The translations under genes were made by a program, and so were the position numbers. From Prado023 sp963700395 (GTDB lineage: Bacteria > Actinomycetota > Actinomycetes > S36-B12 > CAIYMF01): a stretch of DNA of 64,000 nt. The DNA is taken from NCBI GenBank assembly GCA_963700395.1, contig CAVOXI010000002.1:124001-188000 (forward strand). The letters are read 5' to 3'. The notes under the pieces are model-generated. The model worked only from the letters and a program-made list of their open reading frames with translations, did not search any database and was not told the origin of the DNA. Below are positions 10,780-19,048 of the stretch, in pieces (positions within the stretch are counted from its first letter, which is position 1; each line of letters starts with the position of its first letter).

Positions 10780-11913
10780 ATGTCCCGCAAGAGGGCCAGA
10801 CGGATCGGCATCCTCACGGCAGGTGGCGACAGCCCGGGCCTGAACGCAGCGATCCGAGGGGTCGGCAAGACCGCGATCGGCCACTACGGCATGGAGCTCG
10901 TCGGCTTCCGCGACGGCATCACCGGCCTGGTGCACAACCGCCACGTGCCGCTGGACAGCACCGCCCTGTCGGGGATCCTCACCCGCGGGGGCACCATCCT
11001 GGGCACGAGCCGGGACAAGGTGCACCGCATGGAGGTCGACGGCGAGACCCGGGACATGGTGCCCACGGTCGTGGCCAACTACGAGAAGAACGGGCTCGAC
11101 GGCCTGATCGTGATCGGCGGCGGCGGCACCGCCAAGAACGCCCTCCGGCTGCAGGCCGCAGGGCTCAACGTCATCACCCTGCCCAAGACGATCGACAACG
11201 ACATCTTCGGCACCGACACCAGCTTCGGCTTCGCCACCGCCACCGAGATCGCCACGGAGGCGATCGACCGCGTGCACAGCACGGCGCACAGCCACCACCG
11301 GATCATCCTCACCGAGGTCATGGGGCACCGGGCCGGATGGCTCACGCTGGCGGCAGGCCTCTCGGGCGGCGCGGACGTCATCCTCATCCCCGAGATCCCC
11401 TACTCGGTGCAGAGCGTGGCCAGGACCATCAAGGCCCGGATGAAGAACGGCAGCTCCTTCAGCGTGGTCGCCGTGGCTGAGGGCGCCCGGGATGCCGACG
11501 ACACTGCCGACTATGAGGCCGCTCGGCTCCTGGCGCGGGCCGCGAAGACGCCGGAGGCCTCGCGGGCGGCCAAGGCGCACCTGGCCCACGTGGAGGACTC
11601 CCAGCGCGAGCACACCTTCCGCCTCGCCCGCGAGCTCGAGGCAGCGACCGGGCTGGAGACCCGGGTCACCATCCTCGGCTACGTCCAGCGCGGCGGCGCA
11701 CCCTGTGCTGCCGACCGGCTGCTCGCGACCCGCCTGGGCGCCGCGGCCGCCGACCTCGTGGCCCAGGGCGAGTACGGCGTCATGGTGGCCGCACGCGGTG
11801 AGGGTGCGGTCCCGGTACCGCTGGCCGAGGTGGCCGGCAAGGTCAAGCTCGTTCCCCCGGACCACGAATGGGTCGCGGCCGCGCGCAAGGTGGGGACCGG
11901 GCTCGGCGACTGA
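10780..11913 (+). CDS. pfkA: 6-phosphofructokinase
   Basis: Phosphorylates fructose 6-phosphate in glycolysis. The 377-residue protein has the PFK signature TAGGDSPGLNAAIRG at the N-terminus, GGGGT at 113-117, PKTIDND at 135-141 and GYVQRGG near 300. The residue equivalent to E. coli Gly104 is Gly116, which suggests ATP as phosphate donor, but Lys136 stands where classical ATP enzymes have Gly and PPi enzymes have Lys. The usual Asp103 is Gly115. ATG 10780 follows GAGG by 5 nt. Convergent with the aldolase gene (6-bp gap), so two glycolytic steps lie together. Confidence 0.93.
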   Translation: MSRKRARRIGILTAGGDSPGLNAAIRGVGKTAIGHYGMELVGFRDGITGLVHNRHVPLDSTALSGILTRGGTILGTSRDKVHRMEVDGETRDMVPTVVANYEKNGLDGLIVIGGGGTAKNALRLQAAGLNVITLPKTIDNDIFGTDTSFGFATATEIATEAIDRVHSTAHSHHRIILTEVMGHRAGWLTLAAGLSGGADVILIPEIPYSVQSVARTIKARMKNGSSFSVVAVAEGARDADDTADYEAARLLARAAKTPEASRAAKAHLAHVEDSQREHTFRLARELEAATGLETRVTILGYVQRGGAPCAADRLLATRLGAAAADLVAQGEYGVMVAARGEGAVPVPLAEVAGKVKLVPPDHEWVAAARKVGTGLGD

Positions 11914-11919
11914 GCGGTG

Positions 11920-12816
11920 TCAGGTGATCGACGCCCGGAAGATGCTCTCGATCGATGCGTCGAGTGCGGCGTCGAACTCCTGCGGACCCTGCTGGGCGCT
12001 CAGCCCCTCGGTCAGCGCACGGGAGAAGCTCGCGACGACTCCGTGGTTGCGCGCCAGCGCCGCATTGGCCTGCTCCCGGGTGTAGCCGCCCGAGAGGGCG
12101 ACCACGCGCAGGACCCTCGGGTGCTCCACGAAGTCGGTGTAGAAGCCGTCCTCGTCGGGCAGCGTGAGCTTGAGCATGATGAAGTCGTCCGGGGCGAGCT
12201 GCTCGATCTCGGCCAGGAGCGCAGCCTTCAGCAGCACCTCGGCCTGCGCCTTCTCGGGGCTGTGGATGTCGACCTCGGGCTCGATGATCGGCACAAGGCC
12301 GGCGCCGATGATCCGGCGACCGACGTCGAACTGCTGGCGAACGACGCCCTCGACACCGGCAGGGTTGCCGAGCTTGATGACCGACCGCATCTTCGTGCCG
12401 AACACTCCGTGGGCGGTCGCCCGCGCGAGGAGCGCATCGAGGTCAGGGATCGGCTTCATGACCTGGGCTCCGTCGACCTCGTCGGCCAGGCCCTTGTCCA
12501 CCTTGAGGAACGGCACGATCCCCTTCTCGTGCCACAGGTACTCGGCGGACCCCCGACCGAGGATCTGTCGCTCCATCGTCATCTCGAACAGGATCGCCCC
12601 GAGGATCCGCTCGCCCGTGAACACCGGGCTGGTGATGATCCTGGTCCGCATCTCGTGGATCAGGTCGAACATCTCGGCCTCGTTGGAGTAGGCAGACTCA
12701 TCGACCCCGTAGAGCTTCAGCGCCTTGGCGGTGCTGCCACCGCTCTGATCCAGTGCCGCGATGAACCCCTGGTCGGCCTTGACCTTCTGGAACTGCTCGC
12801 TGTTCACGAGTCCCAC
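11920..12816 (-). CDS. fda: Fructose-bisphosphate aldolase, class I
   Basis: Cleaves fructose 1,6-bisphosphate through a Schiff base. The 298-residue protein begins with the conserved KVKADQGFIAALDQSGGSTAK. The catalytic Lys is K216 in DDFIMLKLTLP, and E179 of PIIEPEVDI lies before it. This is the short bacterial class I type (as in staphylococci). GTG 12816 is the furthest start; GTG 12807 (VNSEQFQKVK) matches relatives better, and neither has ideal Shine-Dalgarno spacing. Head-to-head with the arsR/hyc operon. Confidence 0.93.
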   Translation of the reverse strand: MGLVNSEQFQKVKADQGFIAALDQSGGSTAKALKLYGVDESAYSNEAEMFDLIHEMRTRIITSPVFTGERILGAILFEMTMERQILGRGSAEYLWHEKGIVPFLKVDKGLADEVDGAQVMKPIPDLDALLARATAHGVFGTKMRSVIKLGNPAGVEGVVRQQFDVGRRIIGAGLVPIIEPEVDIHSPEKAQAEVLLKAALLAEIEQLAPDDFIMLKLTLPDEDGFYTDFVEHPRVLRVVALSGGYTREQANAALARNHGVVASFSRALTEGLSAQQGPQEFDAALDASIESIFRASIT

Positions 12817-12934
12817 ATCCTCACTTGTCGGGTCACCTCCGTCCTACGCCGGTGCCATCAGCGTGTCAAGGCCGGCGCTGCCGCTCAGACGAGGTGCGCC
12901 GTCCGTCCGGGCGGGCTCCACCGCCGCCGGGTGC

Positions 12935-12972
12935 TAGGGTCTGGACTTGCAGACTCGTTCACATGCTCATGT
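12935..12972 (+). promoter_or_regulatory. Candidate promoter and operator of the arsR-hyc operon
   Basis: A TAGGGT box (12935-12940) could be a -10 element with transcription starting near 12947. Just downstream lies the inverted repeat ACATG-CT-CATGT (12961-12972), a plausible site for the ArsR protein encoded next. No clear -35 box is visible. Confidence 0.4.
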
Positions 12973-12989
12973 TCGAAGGTCGGTGGGAC

Positions 12990-13412
12990 GTGGCGGTACC
13001 GCTCTACGAGGCGAAGGCCGACCTGTTCCGGGCCCTGGGCCACCCGGTCCGGATCCGCGTCCTGGAGCTCCTCAGCGAGCGCGACCACGCCGTGCACGAG
13101 CTGCTGGTCGAGATCCCGACCGAGGCCAGCAGCCTGTCCCAGCAGCTGGCGGTGCTGCGACGCACGGGGCTGGTCCGCCAGCAGCGCACGCGCGGGGAGG
13201 TCGTCTACTCGATCGTGGTCCCGGCGACCCGTGACCTGCTCGTCGCCGCGCGCCTCGTGCTGCGCGAGGTCCTGGCCGACCAGGCCGAGCTGGAGCGGGA
13301 GCTGGACCCAGCCTCCGCCGGGCAGGCTCCGCCGCTCGCGACGCCCGGCAGGGGCTCGCCACCGGGCCCGCTGACCCCCACAGGCGAACCGCCCGCCGGG
13401 TTGCCGTCATGA
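12990..13412 (+). CDS. ArsR-family transcriptional regulator (first gene of hyc-like operon)
   Basis: Winged-helix repressor of about 140 residues: PLYEAKADLFRALGHPVRIRVLELLSERDHAVHELL, recognition helix ASSLSQQLAVLRRTGLV and wing RQQRTRGEVVYSIV. It contains no Cys, so the thiolate metal site of classical ArsR is absent. I chose GTG 12990 because relatives begin (M)xVPLYxAKA; in-frame ATGs at 12963 and 12969 overlap the possible operator. A Pro-rich tail follows the domain. Its stop overlaps the NuoB-like gene (ATGA), and gene order matches M. tuberculosis Rv0081 onward, so it probably controls this operon. Confidence 0.88.
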   Translation: MAVPLYEAKADLFRALGHPVRIRVLELLSERDHAVHELLVEIPTEASSLSQQLAVLRRTGLVRQQRTRGEVVYSIVVPATRDLLVAARLVLREVLADQAELERELDPASAGQAPPLATPGRGSPPGPLTPTGEPPAGLPS

Positions 13413-13909
13413 GCTCCCTGCGCCTGGCCCGGATGATGCGGCGGGTGGGTCGGGTCGCGGAGCCGGCACCGCCCGGGCCTGCGCCCGACCAGCCCGATGG
13501 CTACCAGCCCAGCCCCGTCCTTGCCGGCAGCGCCCAGGTCCGCCACGTCGACTGCGGGTCGTGCAACGGCTGCGAGGTCGAGGTGGGCGCGGTGTTCGGC
13601 CCCGTGTACGACGCCGACCGCTACGGGGCGCGGCTCGTGGCCTCGCCCCGGCACGCCGACGTCCTGCTGGTGACCGGGGTGGTGACCCGCAACATGCTCG
13701 AGCCGCTGCGCCGCGCAGTGGAGGCCACACCCAACCCCCGGGTGGTGATCGCGATCGGGGACTGCGCCGTCGACGGAGGCGTGCTCGCCGACGGCTACGG
13801 GGTCCTGGGCGCCGTGGACGACGTCGTCCCGGTCGACATCCGCGTCCCCGGATGCCCACCGGAGCCTGACGCGATCGTGGCCGCGCTGCGCCGGGTGACC
13901 CGGCGATGA
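13409..13909 (+). CDS. NuoB/HycG-like [4Fe-4S] small subunit of hydrogenase-related complex
   Basis: A 166-residue electron-transfer subunit. All four cluster ligands are visible: CGSCNGCE (the CxxC that follows VRHVD), the Cys of IAIGDCAVDGG and the Cys of RVPGCPPEPD, as in NuoB and NiFe-hydrogenase small subunits (proximal cluster). Corresponds to Rv0082 by position. ATG 13409 overlaps arsR by 4 bp, and its own stop overlaps the next start by 4 bp, implying translational coupling. It would sit on the cytoplasmic face between HycE and the membrane arm. Confidence 0.9.
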   Translation: MSSLRLARMMRRVGRVAEPAPPGPAPDQPDGYQPSPVLAGSAQVRHVDCGSCNGCEVEVGAVFGPVYDADRYGARLVASPRHADVLLVTGVVTRNMLEPLRRAVEATPNPRVVIAIGDCAVDGGVLADGYGVLGAVDDVVPVDIRVPGCPPEPDAIVAALRRVTRR

Positions 13910-15921
13910 GCCTCGTCCAGGCCGGCTTGAGCGCCCAGCTCCTGATCGCCGGCCTTGCCGTGCTGGTCGCGTGCCTCACCCCGGACCGGTCCCGTTCCCG
14001 ATGGGCGGGGGGCGCTGCAGCTGCGCTGGGGATCGCAGGGGCCGTGACGGGCGCGGCGGCCATGACCGGCCGAGGCGCCGGCAGCGGCCTCCAGGTGCCG
14101 ATCTCCCTGCCGCTCTCCGCGCCGTTGGATCCGTTGATGCTGGTCCCCGACGAGCTCGGCGGGGTGTTCATGCTCCTGGCCGGGTGCGTCGTCGCGGTCA
14201 CCGCGGTGTACGGGACCGGGTACGCCTCGGGGGCCGCTGCGTCCCGCTCCGGCTGGGCCGCGTTCGCGGTGTTCGCGCTGGGCATGCAGCTGGTGCCTGC
14301 CGCTGCCGACGCGGTCTCGTTCCTCCTGGCGTGGGAGCTGATGGCCCTCGGCTCGACGATCCTGGTGCTGGCCGACCACCGACTGCGCGCCTCGGTGGTG
14401 CCCGCCACGCTCTGGTACGCCGTGATGACGCACCTGAGCTTCCTGATGCTGCTGGGTGGGTTCGCCGTCCTGGTGTCCGCGGCCGGCGGGACCTCGTTCG
14501 ACGTGATCGCCGAAGCCGGCGTGACCGGTGGGGCGGCGAGCCTTGCGTTCGTCCTCCTGCTGGTCGGATTCGCGACGAAGGCCGGCCTGGTGCCGCTGCA
14601 CGTCTGGCTCCCCCGGGCGCACCCGGAGGCGCCCAGCCACGTCTCGGCGGCGATGAGCGCGGCGATGGTCAAGATGGGGGTGTACGGCGTGCTGCTCGTG
14701 CTCCTGCGCCTGCTGCCCGGCGGGCCGAGCTGGTGGGCGGTCCTGCTGCTCGTCCTGGGCCTGGCCTCCGCCCTGTACGGGATACTCCAGGCGTCGGTGG
14801 CCAGCGACCTCAAGGTGCTGCTGGCGTACTCGACCACCGAGAACGTCGGCCTGATCCTCACCGCAGTCGCGGTGTCCGTGCTGCTCCACGACGCGTTCCA
14901 GCCCAGGGTCGCCGATGTCGCCCTCACCGCCGCCCTGCTGCTCGTGGTCAGCCACGCGGCGTTCAAGACGGTGCTGTTCCTCGGAGCCGGGTCCGTGCTG
15001 CACTCCACCGGCGAGCGCGACCTCGACCGGCTCGGCGGGCTGGCTCCCTCGATGCCCGTGACGTCCTTCGCCTTCGGCATCGCCGCCCTGGGCGCAGCCG
15101 CGCTGCCCATCACCTCCGGGTTCGCCGCCGAATGGGTGCTCCTGCAGTCCCTGATCCACGGCGACGGTGCCGGCGACCAGCTGGTGGCCGTGACCCTGCC
15201 GATCGCTGTCTCCGTCGTCGCGCTGACCGCAGGCCTGGCCCTGCTCACGTTCGTGAAGGCCTACGGCATCGCGTTCCTGGCCCGGCCCCGCTCGGACGGT
15301 GCCGCACGGGCGCACGAGGCCAACGCCCCGATGCGCCTGGCGATGCTCGTCGGCACCGCGGCCGTGATCGGCCTGGGCCTGGCCCCCGGGCCGGTCGCCT
15401 CCGCCCTGGCGAGCTCGGTCGGGGCGTCGGGCGTCGAGGTCGTCGGGGTGCTCGGGCTCGCGCTGCCCGCGGTGTCGGCACTGCTCAGCCCGATGGCCCT
15501 GGTCCTGCTCGCTGCGCTGGTCGCGGTGCCCGTGGCGGTGGCGCAGGTGGCGACGGCACGCCGCGCCCCTCGCCGGGACGTCGAGCTTGCCTGGGGGTGC
15601 GGAGGGATCCGCGTGAGCCCCACGATGCAGTACACCGCCACCTCCTACGCCGAGCCGCTGGTCCGGGTGTTCGACGACGCCCTGCAGCCGCGCCGGGACC
15701 TGCAGGTCTCGCACGCGGACGAGTCGCGCTACCTGGTGTCCAGGGTCCGGTTCCGGCAGCGGGTCTCCGACGTCGTCGCCGACCGGCTGTACGACCCGAT
15801 CCTGCGGGTGGCGCTCGCGCTGGGGACGGCTGCTCGCCGGATCCAGAACGGCAGCATCCACCGCTACCTGGGCTTCTCGTTCACCGCACTGCTGATCGTC
15901 CTGCTGGCGGTGACCTGGTGA
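13906..15921 (+). CDS. NuoL/HyfB-like proton-translocating membrane subunit
   Basis: A 671-residue antiporter-like subunit with about 16 helices. Key proton-channel residues of the NuoL/M/N fold are present: Glu in FLLAWELMALGS, Lys in FATKAGLVPLHVWLPRAHPEAP, and Lys in SHAAFKTVLFLGAGSV. The C-terminus carries a soluble segment (about 560-640) then one last helix. Corresponds to Rv0083. Overlaps both neighbours by 4 bp. Confidence 0.9.
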   Translation: MSLVQAGLSAQLLIAGLAVLVACLTPDRSRSRWAGGAAAALGIAGAVTGAAAMTGRGAGSGLQVPISLPLSAPLDPLMLVPDELGGVFMLLAGCVVAVTAVYGTGYASGAAASRSGWAAFAVFALGMQLVPAAADAVSFLLAWELMALGSTILVLADHRLRASVVPATLWYAVMTHLSFLMLLGGFAVLVSAAGGTSFDVIAEAGVTGGAASLAFVLLLVGFATKAGLVPLHVWLPRAHPEAPSHVSAAMSAAMVKMGVYGVLLVLLRLLPGGPSWWAVLLLVLGLASALYGILQASVASDLKVLLAYSTTENVGLILTAVAVSVLLHDAFQPRVADVALTAALLLVVSHAAFKTVLFLGAGSVLHSTGERDLDRLGGLAPSMPVTSFAFGIAALGAAALPITSGFAAEWVLLQSLIHGDGAGDQLVAVTLPIAVSVVALTAGLALLTFVKAYGIAFLARPRSDGAARAHEANAPMRLAMLVGTAAVIGLGLAPGPVASALASSVGASGVEVVGVLGLALPAVSALLSPMALVLLAALVAVPVAVAQVATARRAPRRDVELAWGCGGIRVSPTMQYTATSYAEPLVRVFDDALQPRRDLQVSHADESRYLVSRVRFRQRVSDVVADRLYDPILRVALALGTAARRIQNGSIHRYLGFSFTALLIVLLAVTW

Positions 15922-16868
15922 GCACCCCCGCCGTCGCCCTCCTCATCACCGTGCAGGTGCTGGCCGCTGTCGTGCTGACCCCCGTGATGGTCGGGGTCAT
16001 GCGCCAGACCCGGGCGCGGATGGAGGGCCGCGCGGGGGCCGGGATCGGGCAGCCGTGGCGGGATGTCCGCAAGCTCCTGGCCAAGGAGCCCCTGCGAGCC
16101 GCCGGCACCGGGCGCCTGATGGCCGCCGCGCCGGTGGTGCTGATGGTGTCGAGCCTCATGGTGTGCGCGCTTGTCCCGCTGGTCGGCACGCCCACCCTGC
16201 CGCTGATCCCCGACGACCTCTTCGTGGTCGTCTCGCTGCTCCTCCTGGGCACCGCGGCCCTGGCCCTGCTCGGCCTGGAGTCCGGCACTGCCTTCGGCGG
16301 CATGGGCTCGAGCCGGCACATGACGATCGCCGCGCTGGTCGAGCCCACCGTGCTGGTCGCGGTGTACGCGCTGTCCATCCCCGTCGGGACGTCGGCGCTG
16401 TCAGCGATCGTGGCCGCGCGGGCGTTCGACCCGGCCATCGTGGTCTCGCCGGTGAGCCTGCTGGCGGTCGTGGCGCTGGCCGTCGCCGTGCTCGCCGAGA
16501 CGGGGCGGCTCCCCGTCGACAACCCGTCGACCCACCTGGAGCTGACGATGGTCCACGAGGCGATGGTCCTCGAGAGCTCCGGGCGGGACCTGGCGTGGCT
16601 GGAGCTCGGCTCCTGGCTGCGCCTGACCGCCCTGCTGGGCCTGGTGGTCAACCTGGTCGTCCCGTGGGGAGTGGCCACCACCGCAACCCTGCCCGCCGTG
16701 CTCATCGGGCTGGTGGCCATCGTGGTCAAGCTGTCCCTGGCTGCAGCTCTGGTCGCCGCGGTCGAGGTGTTCCTGGCCAAGGTGCGGCTCTTCCGGGTCC
16801 CGGAGCTGCTGGCCGGTTCCTTCGTCCTGGCCTTCCTGTCCGTGACCGCCTCCTCGCTGGTCGGGTGA
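15918..16868 (+). CDS. hycD: HycD-like (NuoH family) membrane subunit
   Basis: A 316-residue NuoH/HycD family protein that links the soluble arm to the proton channels. Starts GTG 15918, overlapping the NuoL-like stop (GTGA). Typical motifs: QPWRDVRKLLAKEPL on a cytoplasmic loop, ESGTAFGGMGSSRHM, and AETGRLPVDNPSTHLELTMVHEAM with its conserved acidic residues. About eight helices. Corresponds to Rv0084. Confidence 0.92.
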   Translation: MSTPAVALLITVQVLAAVVLTPVMVGVMRQTRARMEGRAGAGIGQPWRDVRKLLAKEPLRAAGTGRLMAAAPVVLMVSSLMVCALVPLVGTPTLPLIPDDLFVVVSLLLLGTAALALLGLESGTAFGGMGSSRHMTIAALVEPTVLVAVYALSIPVGTSALSAIVAARAFDPAIVVSPVSLLAVVALAVAVLAETGRLPVDNPSTHLELTMVHEAMVLESSGRDLAWLELGSWLRLTALLGLVVNLVVPWGVATTATLPAVLIGLVAIVVKLSLAAALVAAVEVFLAKVRLFRVPELLAGSFVLAFLSVTASSLVG

Positions 16869-16873
16869 GGCCG

Positions 16874-17534
16874 ATGTCCCCGGACCTGTTCGCCTACCTG
16901 ATCGCGACCACCACGGGCCTGCTGCTCGATCACTGCCGTGATGCAGGTGTGGCGGCAGTCATTGACCGCCTCGATCCGGCTGCTGGCCGTCCAGGGCGCC
17001 GCGCTCGCCGGCCTGGTGGCGACGCTGGGCATCGACGAGCACAACGCCGAGGTGATCGGGGTGGCCATCCTCGTGCTCGGGATCAAGGCGGTGGCCATGC
17101 CCTGGGCCCTGACCCGCACCGCCCGGGCGACCGGCGCCGTGCGCGAGGAGTCGCCCCTGATCAACCCCACGGCCGGCCTGCTCGTCGCCGCCGTGCTCAG
17201 CGTCCTGGCCTTCGTGGTCGCCGCGCCCATCACGGAGGTCATGACGGGGCCGGCCGCGTCAGCGGTGCCCATCGGCCTGGCCCTCATGCTCACCGGGTTC
17301 CTGGTCATGCTCACCCGGCGCAGCGCGCTGTCACAGCTCATCGGCTTCGTGATGCTCGACAACGGCATCGCCACAGTCGCATTCCTCACCTCCGGCGGGG
17401 TCCCCCTTGTCGTGGAGCTGGGCGTGACCCTGGACGTCCTGCTGGTGGTCCTGATCCTGCGCATCCTGACCGGGCGCATGCAGCTGACCCACGGCGGCAC
17501 GGACCTCGACGACCTCACGGAGCTCTGCGACTGA
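16874..17534 (+). pseudogene. hycP: HycP-like (HyfE/NuoK-type) membrane subunit, frameshifted
   Basis: Starts ATG 16874 (MSPDLFAYLIATTTGLLL), 5 bp after hycD. The frame then breaks near 16928 and continues as ITAVMQVWRQSLTASIRLLAVQG to TGA 17534. Dropping one G near 16928 restores a continuous protein of about 219 residues with around seven helices and a NuoK-like core. Position corresponds to Rv0085. No slippery sequence is visible, so I read the break as an error or a fresh mutation. The stop overlaps the hycQ start (TGATG). Confidence 0.85.
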
Positions 17535-19048
17535 TGGCTGCCCTGCTCTTGATCCCCCTGCTCGTGCCCGCGGCGCTCGCCCTGGCCTCGGCCCTGCGAA
17601 GGCGCGACCCGTGGACCCGCACGGCCGACCTCGGCGCCGCTTCCATGGTCCTCGGTGCCGGCCTCGCGCTGCTGGCGACCGTGTCGACCTCGGGCACCCT
17701 GACCGCTGCTGGGGGGGCTCTGCGCGCCGATGCCCTCACGGCGTGGCTGGTCACCACCATCGGGGCCGTCGCCGTCACCGCCCTGTGGGGCGGGCTACCC
17801 GTCCGTTCCGAGCGGAGCGAGCCGGACGGGCGCTACACCGCGCTGGTGTGCCTGTTCCTCGCGGCCATGAGCCTGGCCGTGCTCGCCGACAACCTCGGGA
17901 TCCTGTGGGTCGCGGTCGAGGCCACCACCATCACCACGGCCTTCCTGGTCGGCCACCACCGCGGCCAGCGTGCTCTCGAGGCCGCCTGGAAGTACGTGGT
18001 CCTGGGCTCCGTCGGGGTGGCGATCGCCTTCCTCGGGATCGTCCTGCTGTACGCGGCCAGCGTGGCGGCCGGGACGCCCACGCTGTCCTGGTCCCTGCTC
18101 GCCAGCGGATCGGTCCCGCTGGACGTCGACCTCACCCGGCTGGCCGTGGCCCTGGCCGTCCTCGGCTTCGCCACCAAGGCGGGCCTCGCCCCCATGCACA
18201 GCTGGCTGCCCGACGCGCACTCCCAGGCGCCCGCCCCGGTCTCCGGCCTGATGTCCGGCGTGCTGCTGTCGGTGGCCCTGTACGCGATCCTGAGGGTCCA
18301 GGCGATCAGCACGGCGATCATCGGCCCGGACTTCCTGCGCGGGCTGCTGGTGGCCGCCGGCCTGCTGTCCCTGGCCGTCGCGGCCGCCCTGATGCTGGCC
18401 CAGCGCGACTACAAGCGGCTGCTGGCCTACTCCAGCATCGAGCACATGGGCATCATGGCGCTCGGTGCCGCGGTCGGCGGCACCCTGGCCACCACCGCGG
18501 TGCTCCTGCACATGCTCGGACACGGGCTGGTCAAGGCGACCATGTTCGTCGTCGCCGGGCGCATCCTCGCCTCCGAGGGGAGCAGCAGCATCGACGACGT
18601 GCACGGGCTCCTGGCCCGCCGCCCCGACCTGGCCCGGCCCCTCCTGGCCGGGACCGCCGCCCTGCTCGGCTTCCCGCCGTTCGTGCTGTTCTTCACCGAG
18701 GTGGCGATCATCGTCGCCGGTTGGGCCGCCGGGCTCGGCCTGGCGATGGCCGCCGCGCTGCTGCTCCTCCTCGTGGTCTTCGCGGGTCTCAGCCGTCAGG
18801 TGGCGGCGATGACGCTCGGGGTGCCCGCGGTGCCCGCGGAGGACCAGCCCGCGGCCACCGGGTCAGGGGCCTCCGTTGACGAGTCGATCGCTGCGGGCCC
18901 CGCCCCAGAGGAGGAGCCGCCGGCGGGGAGCGGGCGTCGGGCGCCGCTCCTGGTCGCCCTTGCTGCGACCGTCCTCCTGGCGTTCGCAGCCCGCCCGCTC
19001 GCGGAGATGCTCTCCGACGCGGCGGCCGTCCTGGCGGGTGCCCGATGA
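17534..19048 (+). CDS. hycQ: HycQ-like (HyfF/NuoN-type) proton-translocating membrane subunit
   Basis: A 504-residue antiporter-like subunit with about 14 helices. The functional residues Glu in LWVAVEATTITTAF and Lys in GFATKAGLAPMHSWLPDAHSQAP are present, followed by AYSSIEHMGIMALG and HGLVKATMFVVAGRI. A 50-residue acidic, Pro-rich loop (EDQPAATGSGASVDES...) before the last helix is unusual. Corresponds to Rv0086. Overlaps hycE by 4 bp. Confidence 0.92.
   Translation: MAALLLIPLLVPAALALASALRRRDPWTRTADLGAASMVLGAGLALLATVSTSGTLTAAGGALRADALTAWLVTTIGAVAVTALWGGLPVRSERSEPDGRYTALVCLFLAAMSLAVLADNLGILWVAVEATTITTAFLVGHHRGQRALEAAWKYVVLGSVGVAIAFLGIVLLYAASVAAGTPTLSWSLLASGSVPLDVDLTRLAVALAVLGFATKAGLAPMHSWLPDAHSQAPAPVSGLMSGVLLSVALYAILRVQAISTAIIGPDFLRGLLVAAGLLSLAVAAALMLAQRDYKRLLAYSSIEHMGIMALGAAVGGTLATTAVLLHMLGHGLVKATMFVVAGRILASEGSSSIDDVHGLLARRPDLARPLLAGTAALLGFPPFVLFFTEVAIIVAGWAAGLGLAMAAALLLLLVVFAGLSRQVAAMTLGVPAVPAEDQPAATGSGASVDESIAAGPAPEEEPPAGSGRRAPLLVALAATVLLAFAARPLAEMLSDAAAVLAGAR

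Noticed and set aside
13407..15861. Two long minus-strand open frames across the NuoL-like gene
   Set aside because: The plus strand encodes a clear NuoL-family protein; the opposite frames are low-complexity shadows.
16920..16945. Programmed ribosomal frameshift in hycP
   Set aside because: No slippery heptamer or downstream hairpin is evident, and similar single-base breaks occur in unrelated genes across the window.
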